A stretch of DNA of 64,000 nt from Perognathus longimembris pacificus (lineage: Eukaryota; Chordata; Mammalia; Rodentia; Heteromyidae), in the NCBI RefSeq assembly GCF_023159225.1, contig NC_063168.1, positions 51,601,377 through 51,665,376 on the forward strand, in the 5' to 3' direction. Under the pieces are notes generated by a model. It was not told where the DNA came from. It saw nothing but the letters and a program-made list of their open reading frames with translations, and searched no databases. Each line of letters begins with the position of its first letter. Positions within the stretch are counted from its first letter, which is position 1. Both the position numbers and the translations under genes were made by a program. Shown piece after piece: positions 21,666 through 34,508 of this stretch.

Positions 21666-22930
21666 AAAATAGTATAAAAAGTTCTTTTCAAAATCAAAAG
21701 CAATCAGCAAAAAGTAGCAATATTCTTGCCTTCAAAGATTAAAAAAAATCAAAGACAGAGTTTTTACTTTGAAATATATCCCCAATTCTTTGTGAATGCT
21801 TCTGTCAGAAAAGATGACTGTCTACATGTTAGATATGTTGGTATATTATTAAATATCAAAGTGTAAAATGTACACAAGTCTAAGACCAACTTTAGATGAT
21901 ATGTACCATGATATACCGTAAATTTAAGCTCAATGGCACTCTCTTGTCTAAAGCTTCATTTGAACTCTTTAGAGTATTAAAAAAGCAATTTACTGACTCA
22001 CTGGAATTGTATGTATGCATAAAAGCACATTTTTTTGTCTTTCTAATGGAACAGAAACTTGTACCATTTTCCCAAACAAATCTTACCACACGATGTTTCA
22101 AACCTTGGACTTGTATGTTGAATTTGAAACAGAGAATTAATGTTTTATCATCACTTCACAGAGATGGAAGGAAAGAGTCATAAAATAAACAAATTGCTTT
22201 GAAGAGATTCTAAGTGTCTCTTTATTTGTTTTTCTGATCCTGCGCCTTGACAGGCAGTTGAAATCCAGCTTTTATATATGTCATTTTTTTCTGGCTGTAA
22301 AGGGGTGGCATGGAGACCTAGAGTCAGAGCTGAGGCTTAAGAAAGCTGTAATTATAAAAATGCCTGAGCAGACACAAGACAGAACAGTATGCCTGGGCCC
22401 TTCTCATGAGTGATGCTCAAACTGGAGCCCGTGAGTAGCCGTGTCAGTGGCTAAGCTCTCTCCAGGTCCACTCCAAGCCTTTTCTATAAGACAATGTTGT
22501 CTTATGACTGTTAACCAAAAGATTAACAGAAAACAGCATTTGTTATAGGAAGAAAAATCCTAGAGTTAAAGTTCCCAACTCACTACTCTGTAATGCAAAT
22601 ATGGTCATAGGCAAGTCACTAAACCACTCCAAGCTTCAATATTTTTAATTGAGGGTTTTTAATTTTGAATTCACATATCATACCATCTGGCCAACTTCAT
22701 TAGAGTGAGAAGATGAGAGTACTTGGGCCCAGCTTACCAAGCCCTCCAGGTGACTGTAACGTCTGCTCAGCATTGAGAATAGCTCCTTACTCAATGGATT
22801 GACAAAGAAAGCATGCAGTTATTTAATCTGTAGCTACAGCCTGAAATAGTCCTAGGCTCAGTGCAAACTCCTTTTGCTTTACACTTCTTACAATTTTTAT
22901 CATAAGAAAACTTGAAACTGTGTGTTTTAT
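21666..22930. other. mostly single-copy sequence with a second MIR-like piece
   Basis: A MIR-like stretch lies at about 22555-22640 (gttcccaactcactactctg, ataggcaagtcactaaacc). The two opposing frames near 21892-22183 are unremarkable. No gene is supported. Confidence 0.45.
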
Positions 22931-22935
22931 TAAGT

Positions 22936-23010
22936 GAGGAAGGAAAGGAGGAAGAAGGGAAGGAGGGGGGAGGGAGGGAGGGAGGGAGGGAATAAGGAAG
23001 GGAGGGAGGG
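22936..23010. repeat. (GGGA)n-rich purine tract
   Basis: GGAAGG then GGGA units with little interruption. The strand bias would allow triplex or G-quadruplex structures. Confidence 0.9.
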
Positions 23011-23599
23011 TAGTTCACTGATGTAGGACAAACAGAAGACACGTGTGAATGAACAGTCTGGACCACAAGATTACACAATTCCAGGGAGGTGTTTCAGTTA
23101 AGGACCACAGCAATCTCAACCACCACCTGTACTGTTGTGAACATCTTCCACTATACCTTCCAAATAAAACCAACGATATGTGCCATCTTAGAACCTGCTT
23201 TTTCCATTGAATGATATAATTGGAAATGCCTTACATCTTTAATTATTTCTAATAAGCCATGTCTATTTTTAATGACAGCCTGGTGAACCCCTTACAAGAT
23301 TTTCTCTAATTTAAGAAATACTATAATATTTGATAATTATGGTTTATAACTTGTGGTCTTCTCAAAGTTACAATCAACAATTCTTCATGCACATTTGTGG
23401 TAATTCCTCTGGGATTAATTCAAGTAAAGTTTGTGCTTTATTTGTTCTTTGTGTTATTCTATTCTTCCTGGTAGCAAGAGCTACAATCTACATTTTAGAA
23501 GTTTTTCTCTATATATGTATATTTTCTTAATCAGTTAAATAATTTAGAGGGTTGGTTTTTTTGGGGTTTTTTTTTTTTTTTGGTCTTGATTAATCACAA

Positions 23600-24260
23600 A
23601 AGCATCTAGCCCTACAACTAATCCATAAGAAAATACGCAGCTAAGTGACTGAGATCCTAGCACGTAACTGCTCGCCTAGAGCTTTGTAAAAAGTTAATTA
23701 GCCAAGTTGAATTCTGTGGCTGATTCACACTGGAAAAATCCCCCTACCACACACATTGCTCACACTCTTTGAGCCGTAAATTTCAGCTCCTTTCTTTTTT
23801 CTGGAATCCTTCTGTGGCCCTTTGTTTCCTTCCACCGTGACTAAACGGACCTTTAATCAATTTGCATCATGGAGAAGCAAAGCTATTCTGGAACCAATGT
23901 TGCTGTGCCATTAGCAGTGGCTGAGATATACTACAGCTTTCCAAAGTAGTAGGTTCCTAATGGAAGGCTCCACAGGCCCTTCCTAACCCAAAGGCGCTGT
24001 GATTACAAGCTCCAGCGCTCACATTAGGCCTGCAGGAGAAAATCCGAAAGTCCGTCCAGCTCCGTGAGGCCCCGCATTGGACTGCTGCAGCTATTTGGCT
24101 GAAAACTATGGAGCCTGCTCCAATGCACCAGCTGGGGACAGGAAATGAATCACACAATAAAACCAAACGGGCTCACCTATCTGGCTGCCACCTATCGATA
24201 TGCCGGCTGCCCCTAGGTTTCATGGCTCGTCTAACTGGACCCATTAACCAGCTTGCATGG
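23600..24260. promoter_or_regulatory. candidate conserved noncoding element
   Basis: About 650 bp lacks any repeat I can recognise and keeps more CpGs than its surroundings (for example near 24050-24090 and 24195-24230). It carries clustered homeodomain/POU-like words: aaaagttaattagcc, cctttaatcaatttgcatca and gatgattcac-like sites. Open frames here are short and without homology. I infer an enhancer-like element; no expression evidence is visible. Confidence 0.4.
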
Positions 24261-24599
24261 GCTGGAGAGAATTAGGGTTTCTCATTCTTCCAGGTTATTA
24301 CTTGATCAGCTTTGTTCTCGTTTTCCCCAGCTCATGGCAAGCGCTGTAATATACAGTGAGAAGTGATGCCACTTAAGGGAAAGAAGTCCCATGGAGGTAG
24401 AAACCATAAGGACTGGGTGTGGTCTCCTCCTTCTCCCCCCTCCCCTCCCTCATCTGTAACCTCCTGAGAATTGTGGCACCTCCCCTCCCCTTCCCATTCC
24501 TCTCTTCTCCTTTCCCTTCCTCTCCTCTGTCCCCTAAAATGGCCCAATAATTCCAAAACATGTGGAGTAGTCTCTTGCACCACTGCCTCCTTCTCCATC

Positions 24600-24890
24600 T
24601 CTTTAGATGTTAGTCATCCTTCAAAGTCACATCAAGCCTCGCCTGCAGTGTGTTCTTCCATTCTTAATCTTGTATAGCAGTTGTTACTGGTCCTACAACT
24701 CCACTGGGACTCACATTTGCACAGGTTATTTAATTACTTTTGTTGGCATATTTTGTCTTCACCACTAGCTTGTAAATTCCTTAGTCAGAGATTATGAAGT
24801 GTATTTCTGTGCATGCCCTACTGTGCCTTCCCCTCATGCTATTTATCCTAACCATCACAGGCACTTATGGTTGATTAGTGGCATCTAATT
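24600..24890 (+). mobile_element. L2-like fragment
   Basis: tcatccttcaaagtcacatc, then accactagcttgtaaattcc and a cagagattatgaagtgtatt context follow the order of the L2 3' end (cttcaaagtc..., ...agcttgtaagctccttgag). It is diverged. Confidence 0.6.
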
Positions 24891-26734
24891 TATCACAATA
24901 ATAGTCCAAATGATTATTTTCCCTTGTACAGCCTGAAAGAGCAGTGATAGCCCACCCTCCCTTCATTTATCATCACTGTCACCGGCTTTTTTAATTTCCT
25001 TGCATCCCAGAACCCGATCCACAAGAAAAAAAAAAAAAAGCTCTTCTCTAGTCTTTCAGAAGATGCTGAAGAATGCTGAACTGGGAATACAATTGTGGGA
25101 TTGCTAAAATGTCCCACAGGTAATACGTGACAACAATTCCAAGGTGCCTCCAATGTCCTTAGAAACAATCATAATACTCTTAAAATCAACACATTCATAA
25201 CTAAGATGAATGGCAATGGTGTCATTCTGGAGGAAGGCCCCTCAGGGGCTGCTGGAGTTTAATATGGCATGGCACCCCCGCAGAGGAAAGTGGCAGAGTA
25301 GAGCTGAATGGAGATGATATCTCTCCAGGGATCTTCCCCCAAATACTCAATCCCTATCCCCTCACTGAGGCTGTATCTTTATTTAAAGATAGAGAGACTT
25401 TTGTTCTTCCATCATGTTTAAAATGCAAATAGCACCAGTGTTTCAATTAACATTAAGACACAAAGAGTTTGTGTCACATCCTTTTCTTGGAGCGGACTTT
25501 GATATCAGAACAATTTAAGAAGAGATGTCACTGAATGGAAAAAGATTTTTTTTTTAAATAGAAAAAGAACAAAGGATTTCCTCTTTGGCCCCCAGATGAA
25601 TTTTATTCCACTTATCCTGATTATATCTGCTCTATAATAATAAATCAACAGAAGCAAAAACAGCAACCTAACTTTTTGTAGGGTGAGCTGTAGCCCACAG
25701 AATACTCTCATATGAATGGCTTTGTTTCCAGAAAAATCCTGAAAGTTCCACATAATTTCCACTTGGCTGATGAAGAAAATTCATCTTTGGAGACATCGTG
25801 AGGGACTCAAGGTAGCACATGTACTGATTAATAGAATTAGGTCTCAAAACTTTTCCATATGGTCATTCAGCAAATAATCATGAACTATCTCTCATAGACC
25901 AGACTTGTGCTATGGGTTAAATGATGTGGACAACTCAGTACAGAATCTACACTTGGAGCCTGAGAGTATAATAGAGAAAAGTTCTAATCAATTGCTGCTA
26001 GAAATAAATGTAGCATTACAATGGTTAAAGAGAGTACTGGCAATGAAAATATGGTTTAGACAGAAAGTACTCCTGAGCTAAAGAGAGAGGATTTTGTCAA
26101 AGAGAGCATCAGATCAAGAGTTTTCTAGGGAGAATGAGGTAGAATGAGCCAAGTCCAAGACTCACACATGTGTTCCAGAAAATCTAAGACAGCCAGCATG
26201 GCCATAGGCAGAAAGCAAGAAGCAGATGGTGTAGAATGAGTTTGGGACCTGAGATTGCAAAGCCTGGTTTGTTCTGACCTGGGCTTTGTTGTTTCAAGTA
26301 AGAACAACTGTTGTAGCTAAAATGCTTTAATCAAAAAGATGATTCTGAGATGTCCCCACGATTGAAAAACAGCATTGTTGACAGTGGCTTCATGTTCCTA
26401 CCCCATGAAGATTTCGAATTGAAATGGGCATCTACAGTGGGGCAATACAGCCCTGCCCCTTACCACAGCTGTCCAAACTGGAAACCCCTGGCCTTGACAC
26501 AGGTCCATTATGCCTCCTTTCTCCACCCAGACAAACAACTCCAGAACCTACATGTAAGATTCTAAGACCAAATACCAACAGGGACATCACAAAACTCAGT
26601 CTCTGTTCTTAAAAAGCTCAAAGACTGGAGGAGAGGACCCATGCAGACAAAGAACCCTCAAACGAGGTGGAGAGCAACCATAGCCTCCTGAGAAAGGGAC
26701 AGGAAATAGTCACAACCAAACAGAACTGCAGTCT
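24891..26734. other. sequence without a recognisable gene
   Basis: A stretch near 25860-26000 (tcattcagcaaataatcatg, then tatgggttaaatgatgtgg) looks like an ancient repeat end. Nothing else is recognised, and the short frames have no features of real genes. Confidence 0.45.
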
Positions 26735-26739
26735 CACTT

Positions 26740-27430
26740 GTGCTACAGATTGGACCTAAAGTGTGCCCTAGAGGCGTGAAGCATGGTCACCACCCTGTGG
26801 CCCTATTAGTAGGTGGGGGCTATTTGGGAAGGTAGGGTTTAGTGGGAAGAAGTCAACTCATTAGGGCCTTCCCTTTAAAGGATATTGGATCTCTAGGTTC
26901 TCCCTCTTCCAGCAAAGGTGAGCAGTCTTCCTCTGCCATACAGTCCCGTTGCTATGATGTATTGTTCCACCACAGACCTAAAGCAATCAAGGAAATGACA
27001 GGAACCATGAGGGGAAAAAAATGTCCCTCCAAGGTGATTTTCTCAGGTTCTTTATTACCACAATGAAAAACTGACTCATACATTTTTGAAGGGGACCAAC
27101 CATGAAAACACATTTTAGTTTTCAAGAGAGCTTTTATAAAAGAGTGAGATCAGCCTCAGTCTCCTTAGCTCCTGTCTGCCATGCAATCTCTCTCTCCCTC
27201 TCTCTCTCTCCCTCTACCTCTCTCTCTCTCTTTCTCTCTCTCTGACACTCCACCCATGGCATGTCTTTTGCCTTTATAATGCAGCAAAAGAGAATGTCAC
27301 TAGAGTATCAGTGAACAAGGCCACCAATACTCGACTTTCATCCTCCAAAACCATGAGCCAAAGAAAATTCTGTTCTTCCTAATTTACTCAGCCTGGAGTA
27401 TTTTGGTACAGCAATTAAAAAAAACAAACA
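26740..27430 (+). mobile_element. MaLR-like LTR sequence (possibly two copies)
   Basis: First part: acctaaagtgtgccctag, gggaagaagtcaactcatta and a degenerate aggtgagcagtcttcctctg, ending near aaaactgactcatacat (27065-27080). Second part: taaaagagtgagatcagcc and ccaaaaccatgagccaaaga, then ttggtacagcaatt and cagactaacag (27395-27440). Both follow the order of mammalian MaLR LTR 3' halves. The exact family is not assignable by eye. Confidence 0.5.
27187..27243. repeat. (CT)n-rich repeat
   Basis: CT units with a few interruptions, inside the LTR-like sequence. Confidence 0.92.
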
Positions 27431-27774
27431 GACTAACAGAATTGTACTCAGGTAATATTAAAAGACATGGGCCATACCATGAGAGAGATGATATATTGAT
27501 TTCTGGTTGTTTCAATATTTTGCTTGCCACAGTCGAACAACTACATGGCATCAGTACAAAAGGTATATTCTACCTACTCTTAAGAAGACGATCTTAGTAC
27601 ACTGAGTATCAGTTGGCCTTTTAACCTAGTTTTTAAGATATATAGTTGGTGCAATTTTCTATCAGTCTCTGATAGTGGATGAGCTGGCAGCCATGGGCCC
27701 CCTACTTTTCATTTTCTTTTATTAAGAAGCTAAGAGAGGGCATATGGAAACCATTTTACCTTTTAGGGATGGGG

Positions 27775-28240
27775 GTGGGGCAGAGGGATGGTACTAGCGT
27801 TTTGACTCAGGGCCTCATGCTTGCTAAGCAAGTACTTTACCAGTGAGCCTCACCTCCAGACCTTTCTTGTACTGGTTATTTTTAAGATAGAATCTCATTT
27901 CCTCTTAGTACATGCCTGCACTGAGATTCCCCCTACTTTAGGATTCACACCAGGCTGGATGGACAGGTGTGCACCTTCTCACTCAGCATTCTTCTACTGA
28001 AATGGAGTCTCCCAACCTTTTCCTGCCCAGGCTGACCTGGAACCACAATCTTCCCCACCTCAGCCTCTCACCTCACTTATGATGGCAAGCATGCCCCACT
28101 GTGCCCAGCCATCAGTTGAAAAGGAGTCTCGTGAACTTTTCTGCTTAAGCTGGCCTCAAACCATGATTCTTCCATTCACAACCTCCCAAGGATCTAGGGT
28201 TACAGGTGTACAGGTTGTACACCTGTTACAGCATGTAGCT
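27775..28240 (-). mobile_element. composite old SINE: ID arm plus three B1-type arms
   Basis: Reading the plus strand, a reversed ID arm (27790-27865, gcttgctaagcaagtacttt) is followed by three reversed B1-like arms: 27868-27975, 27996-28110 (tcctgcccaggctgacctgg) and 28111-28230 (acaacctcccaaggatctag). They may be one multi-arm element or successive insertions. All are diverged. Confidence 0.65.
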
Positions 28241-28244
28241 TAGA

Positions 28245-29290
28245 ATCCATTTGAAATGGTATTCAACACATGTATGTTTTTCAGAGACTTCTTTTCTTTG
28301 GTATTAAAACTTGGTTTCAGGAATTATCTCCAAAGCTAGGAAGTTATTAGAATAGGAATCACAAGGGCAAGAAAACTTCAGAGTACCCCTCCTGAATCTG
28401 TACATTCTCACCTATCTACTGAACAGAGATCCTGTCAGTGACAGTGTGAGAAACAGGTTCACCATGAGCTAATGAACTACTGGAACCCATTGGCCTTTGG
28501 CCCATCTTGGGCTGCATTTTTAATAATGCCAGAGTCAACATTAAAGTCAACTTTGATACCGACAATCACATACATAATAAAGTAAGCATTACAGTTTATT
28601 ACTCATAGATAGGCGGCAAATGGCCATAGAAGTGTAAGATTTATGGTGCCCTGTTCTTTAATGGCCCAGGAAAGCTGCTCCTAGAACAGATGGAATCTCA
28701 CTTGCATGTGCCCCCAATGACACACTGTCAAGGCACCCTAGTGCCTCAGAAGCTACAGGGAGCACTGAACTAAAGTGGTGAAGGCATTTTATCCTAAGAA
28801 GAGTTGGGACAGAGTCCAGGATTTTCCTCCAGCTCTTCCCCACATCAGGTAGCTGCATTTCTAACCCAATCTGTGGTTATTCTTGAAGACAACAAGCAAG
28901 AAGGTAGGAGAACTGTCTTCTGGTGACAGCTTCAACTCTTCGATGTTTCTGCCCCCTATCTGTAGGAGAATACTTCCTGGAATCCATGCCTGAAAACTCA
29001 GAGGCAAATAAATCCCAAATCAAAATAAATATCTAACTGTTAAGGCTCACCTAGGAGCTGGGCCTTCTAGATTCTTTTCCCACATGGACCTACATGACTT
29101 TGGAGAAATTACTCAATCCTTGATGTTGCTCATCCATTAAAAAAGCATGAAAACCAGGCATTCTGGCTCCAAAGTCCACATCTTTACACCGTGGCACTCT
29201 GCTCTCCTCTTTTCTCCTAAAGAAAACCTCCTCTTTCAACCTACACAAATCACAATTATGAAGGATAAAATCTTCTGGACTAAGTTATTT
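28245..29290. other. single-copy sequence, no gene seen
   Basis: I recognise no repeat or coding feature. Confidence 0.45.
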
Positions 29291-29293
29291 GCT

Positions 29294-29365
29294 TTGCACT
29301 ATGAGTGTAGCTCAGTGGTAGAGTATGTGCTTAGCTTGCATATGCAGTTTAGCTCTTAGCACCAG
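29294..29365 (+). mobile_element. ID element (monomer)
   Basis: atgagtgtagctcagtggta (box A), a gtgcttagc anticodon-arm-like stretch, and a degenerate box B region (agtttagctcttagcacc) match a tRNA-Ala-derived ID. Confidence 0.75.
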
Positions 29366-29405
29366 TAAATGAATGAGTGAATGCATAAATAAGTACACAA
29401 ATAAG

Positions 29406-29643
29406 CTGGGAGCCAATGGCTCATGCCTATAATCCTAGCTACTCAGGAGGCTGAAATCTAAGGATTGTTGTTCGAAGCCAGCCTGGGCAGAAAAATCTGT
29501 GAAACTCTTATCTCCAGGAAACTACTCAGGAAAAGCTGGAAGTGGCTCTGTGGCTCAAATGGTAGAACACTAGCCTTAAGCAAAAGAAACTCAGGGGTAG
29601 TACCCAGGTGCTGAGTTCAAGCCCCAGGACCAGAAAGAAACTG
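29406..29643 (+). mobile_element. B1-dID-type dimeric SINE
   Basis: The B1 arm (taatcctagctactcaggag) is followed by a right arm (tctgtggctcaaatggtaga, tgagttcaagccccaggac). Target duplication acaaataag lies at 29397-29405 and 29644-29652. Confidence 0.88.
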
Positions 29644-30267
29644 ACAAATAAGTAAGTTTCAAAATTAGGGATATGCACCTAGAACAAATATTATTGGCAG
29701 GATCATGCCACATGTAGATAATATCATAGTTGACAAAATGTGAGAACCGTAAATCCCTACGCAAAGAAGCAGCCAGGTTGAAAATCCCATGGTTTTGTGA
29801 AAACTTAATTTGGCAAGTGGAAAGAAGTGTTCTGGGTGATATTTGGTCCCACATTCTAAAGGATCATAATTTTCTGAAAACTGCCAGAAAATGTTCTTGC
29901 CAAAATTATAGGAATAGCTTAGTCCAAGATATGAGGGCTGGTATATGTCCAAAGTGGTAATGTTGCTTAGATTGCCAAACCAGCTGTGCTTGGATTCAAG
30001 CATGACAAACAACAAATGAAAAATCCATTAAGCCAAGCAAAGAAGAAAATATGTCTTTGAAATATGTCTTGTACATAATAGATTTGCTTTCTTTCTTCCT
30101 CATAGAGTGAAGAAGAGGAGAACAAAAGCTGAACCACTTGTACACGTATAAGGAGGAAATGACATTCTCTAGTGTACATTTACTATGTAGCCTTTTAGTC
30201 TATCCTACTATCTCTAGGCATCCCTGCCCACTTCCATTCCCACTTCTATCTCCACCATGCTATATAA

Positions 30268-30422
30268 CAGAGACAGAGAAAGAGAAAGAGGACGAGAAGG
30301 TGGGTGAGGGGAGAGCTAAAATTGAGAACAGGAAAATGAGAGAGAAAGATAACAGACAGAAGAAAAAGGAGAAGAGTGCAAGAGGAAGAGGGAGATAGGG
30401 ACAGAGACTGAAAGAGGAGAAA
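30268..30422. repeat. purine-rich (AG) tract
   Basis: Almost continuous A/G over 150 bp. The frame at 30138-30398 is a product of this bias. Confidence 0.85.
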
Positions 30423-30494
30423 AAGTGCCTCATTTTGGCATTCTTTCAAGTCCTCACCTACCCCCATATAAACTCCATATACCCTTGCAATTAT

Positions 30495-30518
30495 AGCTAC
30501 TATTTATTGAGAAGGAAC

Positions 30519-30574
<56 letters not shown>

Positions 30575-30770
30575 CATATACATGCTTCTAAATGGCTTGA
30601 TTCTCAAAACATTCCTAGGACACATTTGGTATTCTTCCTATTTTATAAGAAGAAACCTAGAGAGAAGAAAAGACCCACAACTAGTATTTAAATAATAACA
30701 ATAATTGGGAAGCGATTGGATTGAGCTGATTCCAGCACCCTAGGTTTCTACCTGAGTGAACCCAAATTCA
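30495..30770 (+). mobile_element. MIR split by a (CA)n repeat
   Basis: tactatttattgagaaggaac is MIR-like. The CA repeat 30521-30568 follows, then gattctcaaaacattcctag, ctattttataagaagaaacc and tagagagaagaaaagaccca match the MIR 3' half. Confidence 0.65.
30521..30568. repeat. (CA)n microsatellite
   Basis: A pure CA run inside the MIR. Confidence 0.97.
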
Positions 30771-31178
30771 ACTTAGTATAAAGTGTTAACCTAAATAATA
30801 ATCAGAATGAGGGTTTCCAAAGGAAAAGAAGTATTGGTTACCTGGAAATAACAATGGGCAATGCCCTGAAGTATGGGCAGATTCAAAGAGGCTGGGGCAA
30901 GGGGAAGTTTTAGAGGTAAAATTGGGAAGATTACATATGATAGTTTAAAACAATACTCTCCGGACATAATTAATAATAATAATGGTGACAATAGTCCAGT
31001 GTTGAACAGAGGTTCTGGGAAGATGTCCTTGCATAAGGGCAAGGTTTTGGTGTAAAGTTGTAGAAGCCTTTGTGCAAAGTTGTAGTTCACAAAAACTCTT
31101 TGGTGATAATGATTATCAGGCAATCGTGTAGAAGGACCCTTTATAACTCTCTGGCTTTATTCTAGTTGTTCTTCTTGT

Positions 31179-32381
31179 TGTTAAGGTTGACACAAGTGAC
31201 TCCATTTTTTTCATAATAATTACTTAGTTATTGTCAAAGTGATGTACAGAAGGGTTACAGTTTCATATTTAAGACCATGGGTACATTTGTTGTACTATTT
31301 GTTACCTCCTCCCTCACTGCCCCCTCCACCCTCCCCCTTTTCCTCTCCCCCCATGAGTTGTTCAGTTGGTTTACACCAAATAGTTTTGCAAGTATTGCTT
31401 TTGGAGTCGTTTGTCTTTTAATCCTTTATCTCTTGATTTTGATATTCCCTTTCACTTCCCTAGTTCTAATATCAGTATATACAGTATCCAGGGTACTCAG
31501 ATGTGATACAGTGATAGTGCGGGTACAACCACAGGAAGGGGATACAAGAGGATCATCAACAAAAGAAGCTATGGTTTCACATGGCATGTTGAAAGTAATT
31601 ACAACAGTGATATAGCACTCATTTCCATAACATGGAGTTCATTTCACTTAGCATCATCTTATGCGTTCATAAGGTTATAGCTATTAGGCTCTTGTGATCC
31701 TCTGCTGTGACTAGCCTAAACCTGTGCTAATTATTCCCTATAAGGGAAACCATAGAGTCCATGTTTCTTTGGATTGGGCTCACTTCACTTAGCATAATTT
31801 TTTCCAAGTTCTTCCATTTCCTTACAAATGAGGCAATGTCATTCTTTCTGATAGAGGCATAAAATTCCATTGTGTATATGTACCACATTTTCCTGGTCCA
31901 TTCACCTACTAAGGGGCATCTGGGTTGGTTCCATATTTTAGCTATGACAAATTGTGCTGTGATGAACATTGTTGTGCTGGTGGCTTTAGTGTATTCTTGT
32001 TTTGTAATCTTTTGGGTAGATGCCCAAAAGTGGGGCTGCTGAGTCATGGGGGAGCTCTATGTTTACAAGTAACTCCATTTTTATTTTGACAATGTTACCA
32101 ACAGTAAAATGAAACTTAGGCCTAACCAATCCGACACCACCAACTGATTTCTAAGTAGGGACTTTTCACAGAAATGATCCAAACAAGGCTACTGCTCTAC
32201 TATGGCCAATCAAATCTTTTCTTTACCTTGCTTCTACACTCACTGCACAAAATCCTTTGTTTTGTGCCTCTTTATAAAAGTCTTTGTTGTATGTATGGTC
32301 TGGGGCTTCTTGAATCATGAATCACCAAATGCTCAAATAAACTCTCCAAAGTACTAATGTGCCTCCATTTATCTTTTAACA
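31179..32381 (+). mobile_element. LTR-like element interrupted by an L1
   Basis: The outer ends are tgttaagg and tttaaca, an inverted pair. The right part holds a TATA-like tttataaaagtc (about 32270-32281) and aataaactctcc (about 32335). Removing the L1 (31210-32064) joins the halves into a solo-LTR-sized unit. Family not recognised; no 5-bp target duplication found. Confidence 0.45.
31210..32064 (-). mobile_element. 5'-truncated L1
   Basis: It is the reverse complement of the L1 3' end. The minus-strand frame ending at 31727 encodes the ORF2 C-terminus (KMWYIYTMEFYASIRKN, VSLIGNN), with the 3' UTR below it. Target duplication: acaagtgactccattttt 31192-31209 and acaagtaactccattttt 32065-32082, one mismatch. 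Confidence 0.93.
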
Positions 32382-32383
32382 CA

Positions 32384-33867
32384 GTCATAGGTGGCTGAGC
32401 ACATATGAAAGCCAGCCTTTCCTCTTTCCACCCAGTAAAATATCTATACACACATCCAAAGATAAAGTTTGATGAGCCAAATAATTTTAAGGGTTTTTTT
32501 AAATACATGTGCTAGTTTCAGGTGATAAAAAACCTCTGTGGTCATGTTAAGTTTAGCACAGGAGGCTGAGAATGTAACAATATTAGGAAAAGCTTTAAGG
32601 AGCAGGTGACCCTAGACTGGGCCCATCTCTCCAACCATCATCACAACAATGAGAAAATTCAATCATGTCTGTCCAGTAAATCTACTGATGGATCAGGGAA
32701 TTATGGGCTTACCACCTTCCATTCCCTAAACTTTGAGAATCTACTGAACAATACCGAGAGAAGACAGACAGTTCTAAATTGTCCCTCAGTGGTGTGCAAG
32801 AGTTAATGTACTTCCTGAGAGCTGCAATGTACTGGCCTCTCACAGCTTGGATCTCTTGAAATACTTGGCATTGCTGTTCTACATGCTGAAGACTTGGCAG
32901 GGAGAGAGGCCATCCCAATCCAAATCAGGCAAAATGAAACACTTCCCTCTCTCACTCCTGAGGCCAAGAGAAGTGTGCAATGACTCCCTCTCTCCAAAAT
33001 CACCTTCATTCTAATCAATTTATGTTTGTTCCATTTTGTGTCAGATGGGCTACAAACCAGATGTGATGAGCAATGCACTTACCATTTCTTTGAACAAAAG
33101 GATGGATTTTTAAAAGAGAGAGAAAAAAATTTTGATTTTAGTTCCATGAACCCAATTCTGTGCTAGGAAATACATATATATTACTTGATAAATCTTCACA
33201 CAAATCTATAAAATAATTAATTACCCTTCTATTGTTTCCACTGAGAACTAAACTCAGAAATAAAGCAGACTTGTCTCAGGCACTCAGCTTTCCCCTCTGG
33301 AATTTTAATACTGTCAGCACCTGAACTGCATCCAGGCCTGGATTCCAATCAAGTGTAGACCCTCGATTCTATTGTCATCTGTGTTTCTGGTTCTGATACT
33401 CCCTTTGAGATGTTTATTCTGTGCTTTAGTCTACGGATGATTTTAATACTCTCCTGCAGAATATGTTATCTTTCATTAGAAATAAGTGTCTTGAACACAC
33501 AGAGCTAATTTTATTCAGTCTTCAGTTCCTAAATACAAATAGAACTTGAGTACTCTCTAGAAGTAGTTTTGAGCAGCTTGTACATGAGTGATACTGTCAT
33601 TGATCTCAGGGATAAACTGGTGTTAACTCCTTCAACAATATTATCTTATTATTGAAAGTTTCTTGTTGAAAATTTCAAATTCTAAGAATATCGAAAACTT
33701 GACACCCACCTCTACCACCATCCCCTGCAAGCCCAAGGCAGACATCACTAATCAATCACACTACTGCTTCTCTCATCATTGACAAATTAGTGCCGAAATA
33801 ACACATGAAATCTATTGTCCATTATAACATAACAAAAGCATTGACAAGAGAGAAATAAGTTCTTGAT
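32384..33867. other. single-copy sequence, no gene seen
   Basis: Short frames (32606-33078) on both strands have no recognisable features. No repeats stand out. Confidence 0.45.
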
Positions 33868-33882
33868 AAGAATAGTCAAAGG

Positions 33883-34493
33883 ATTGTTCCATTTGTAAGG
33901 AAATGGAAGGACTTGGAAAAAGTTATACTAAGTGAAGTGAGCCAGACCCAAAGAAACATGGACTCTATGGTCTCCCTTATTGGGAATAATTAGTACAGGT
34001 TTAGGCAAGCCATAGCAGAGCATCACAAGGCCCAATAGCTATACCCTTATGAACACATAAGATGATGCTAAGTGAAATGAACTCCATGTTATGGAAACAA
34101 TTGTTATATCACAGTTGTAACTACTTTCAACGTCCTATGTGTATGTGTAGTTTCTATTATTGATGATGTTCTTGTATCACCTTCCTATGGTTGTACCTAC
34201 ACTATCTCTGTAATCTTATCTGAGTATATTGGAAACCGTGTTTACTGGTATTGGAAGTAGGAAATTCAAAGGGAATACCAAATTTGAGAGACACAGGGTA
34301 AAAAAGGAGAAATAACTACAAAAGCAATACTTGCAAAACTGTTTGGTGTAAGTGAACTGAACACCTGGGGGGGAGGGAGGGGGGCATGAGGGACAAGGTA
34401 ACAAACAGTACAAGAAATGTATCCAATGCCTAACGTATGAAACTGTAACCTCTCTGTACATCAGTTTGATAATAAAAATTTGAAGAAAAAAAA
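33883..34493 (+). mobile_element. 5'-truncated L1
   Basis: It starts in the last 40 or so codons of ORF2 and runs through the 3' UTR and an A-tail. The G-rich tract lies at 34366-34388. Perfect 15-bp target duplication aagaatagtcaaagg: 33868-33882 and 34494-34508. Confidence 0.95.
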
Positions 34494-34508
34494 AAGAATA
34501 GTCAAAGG

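Noticed and set aside
24332..24598. minus-strand frames rich in Glu and Gly
   Set aside because: They come from a C/T-rich plus-strand tract (24425-24535) and show no domain or exon structure.
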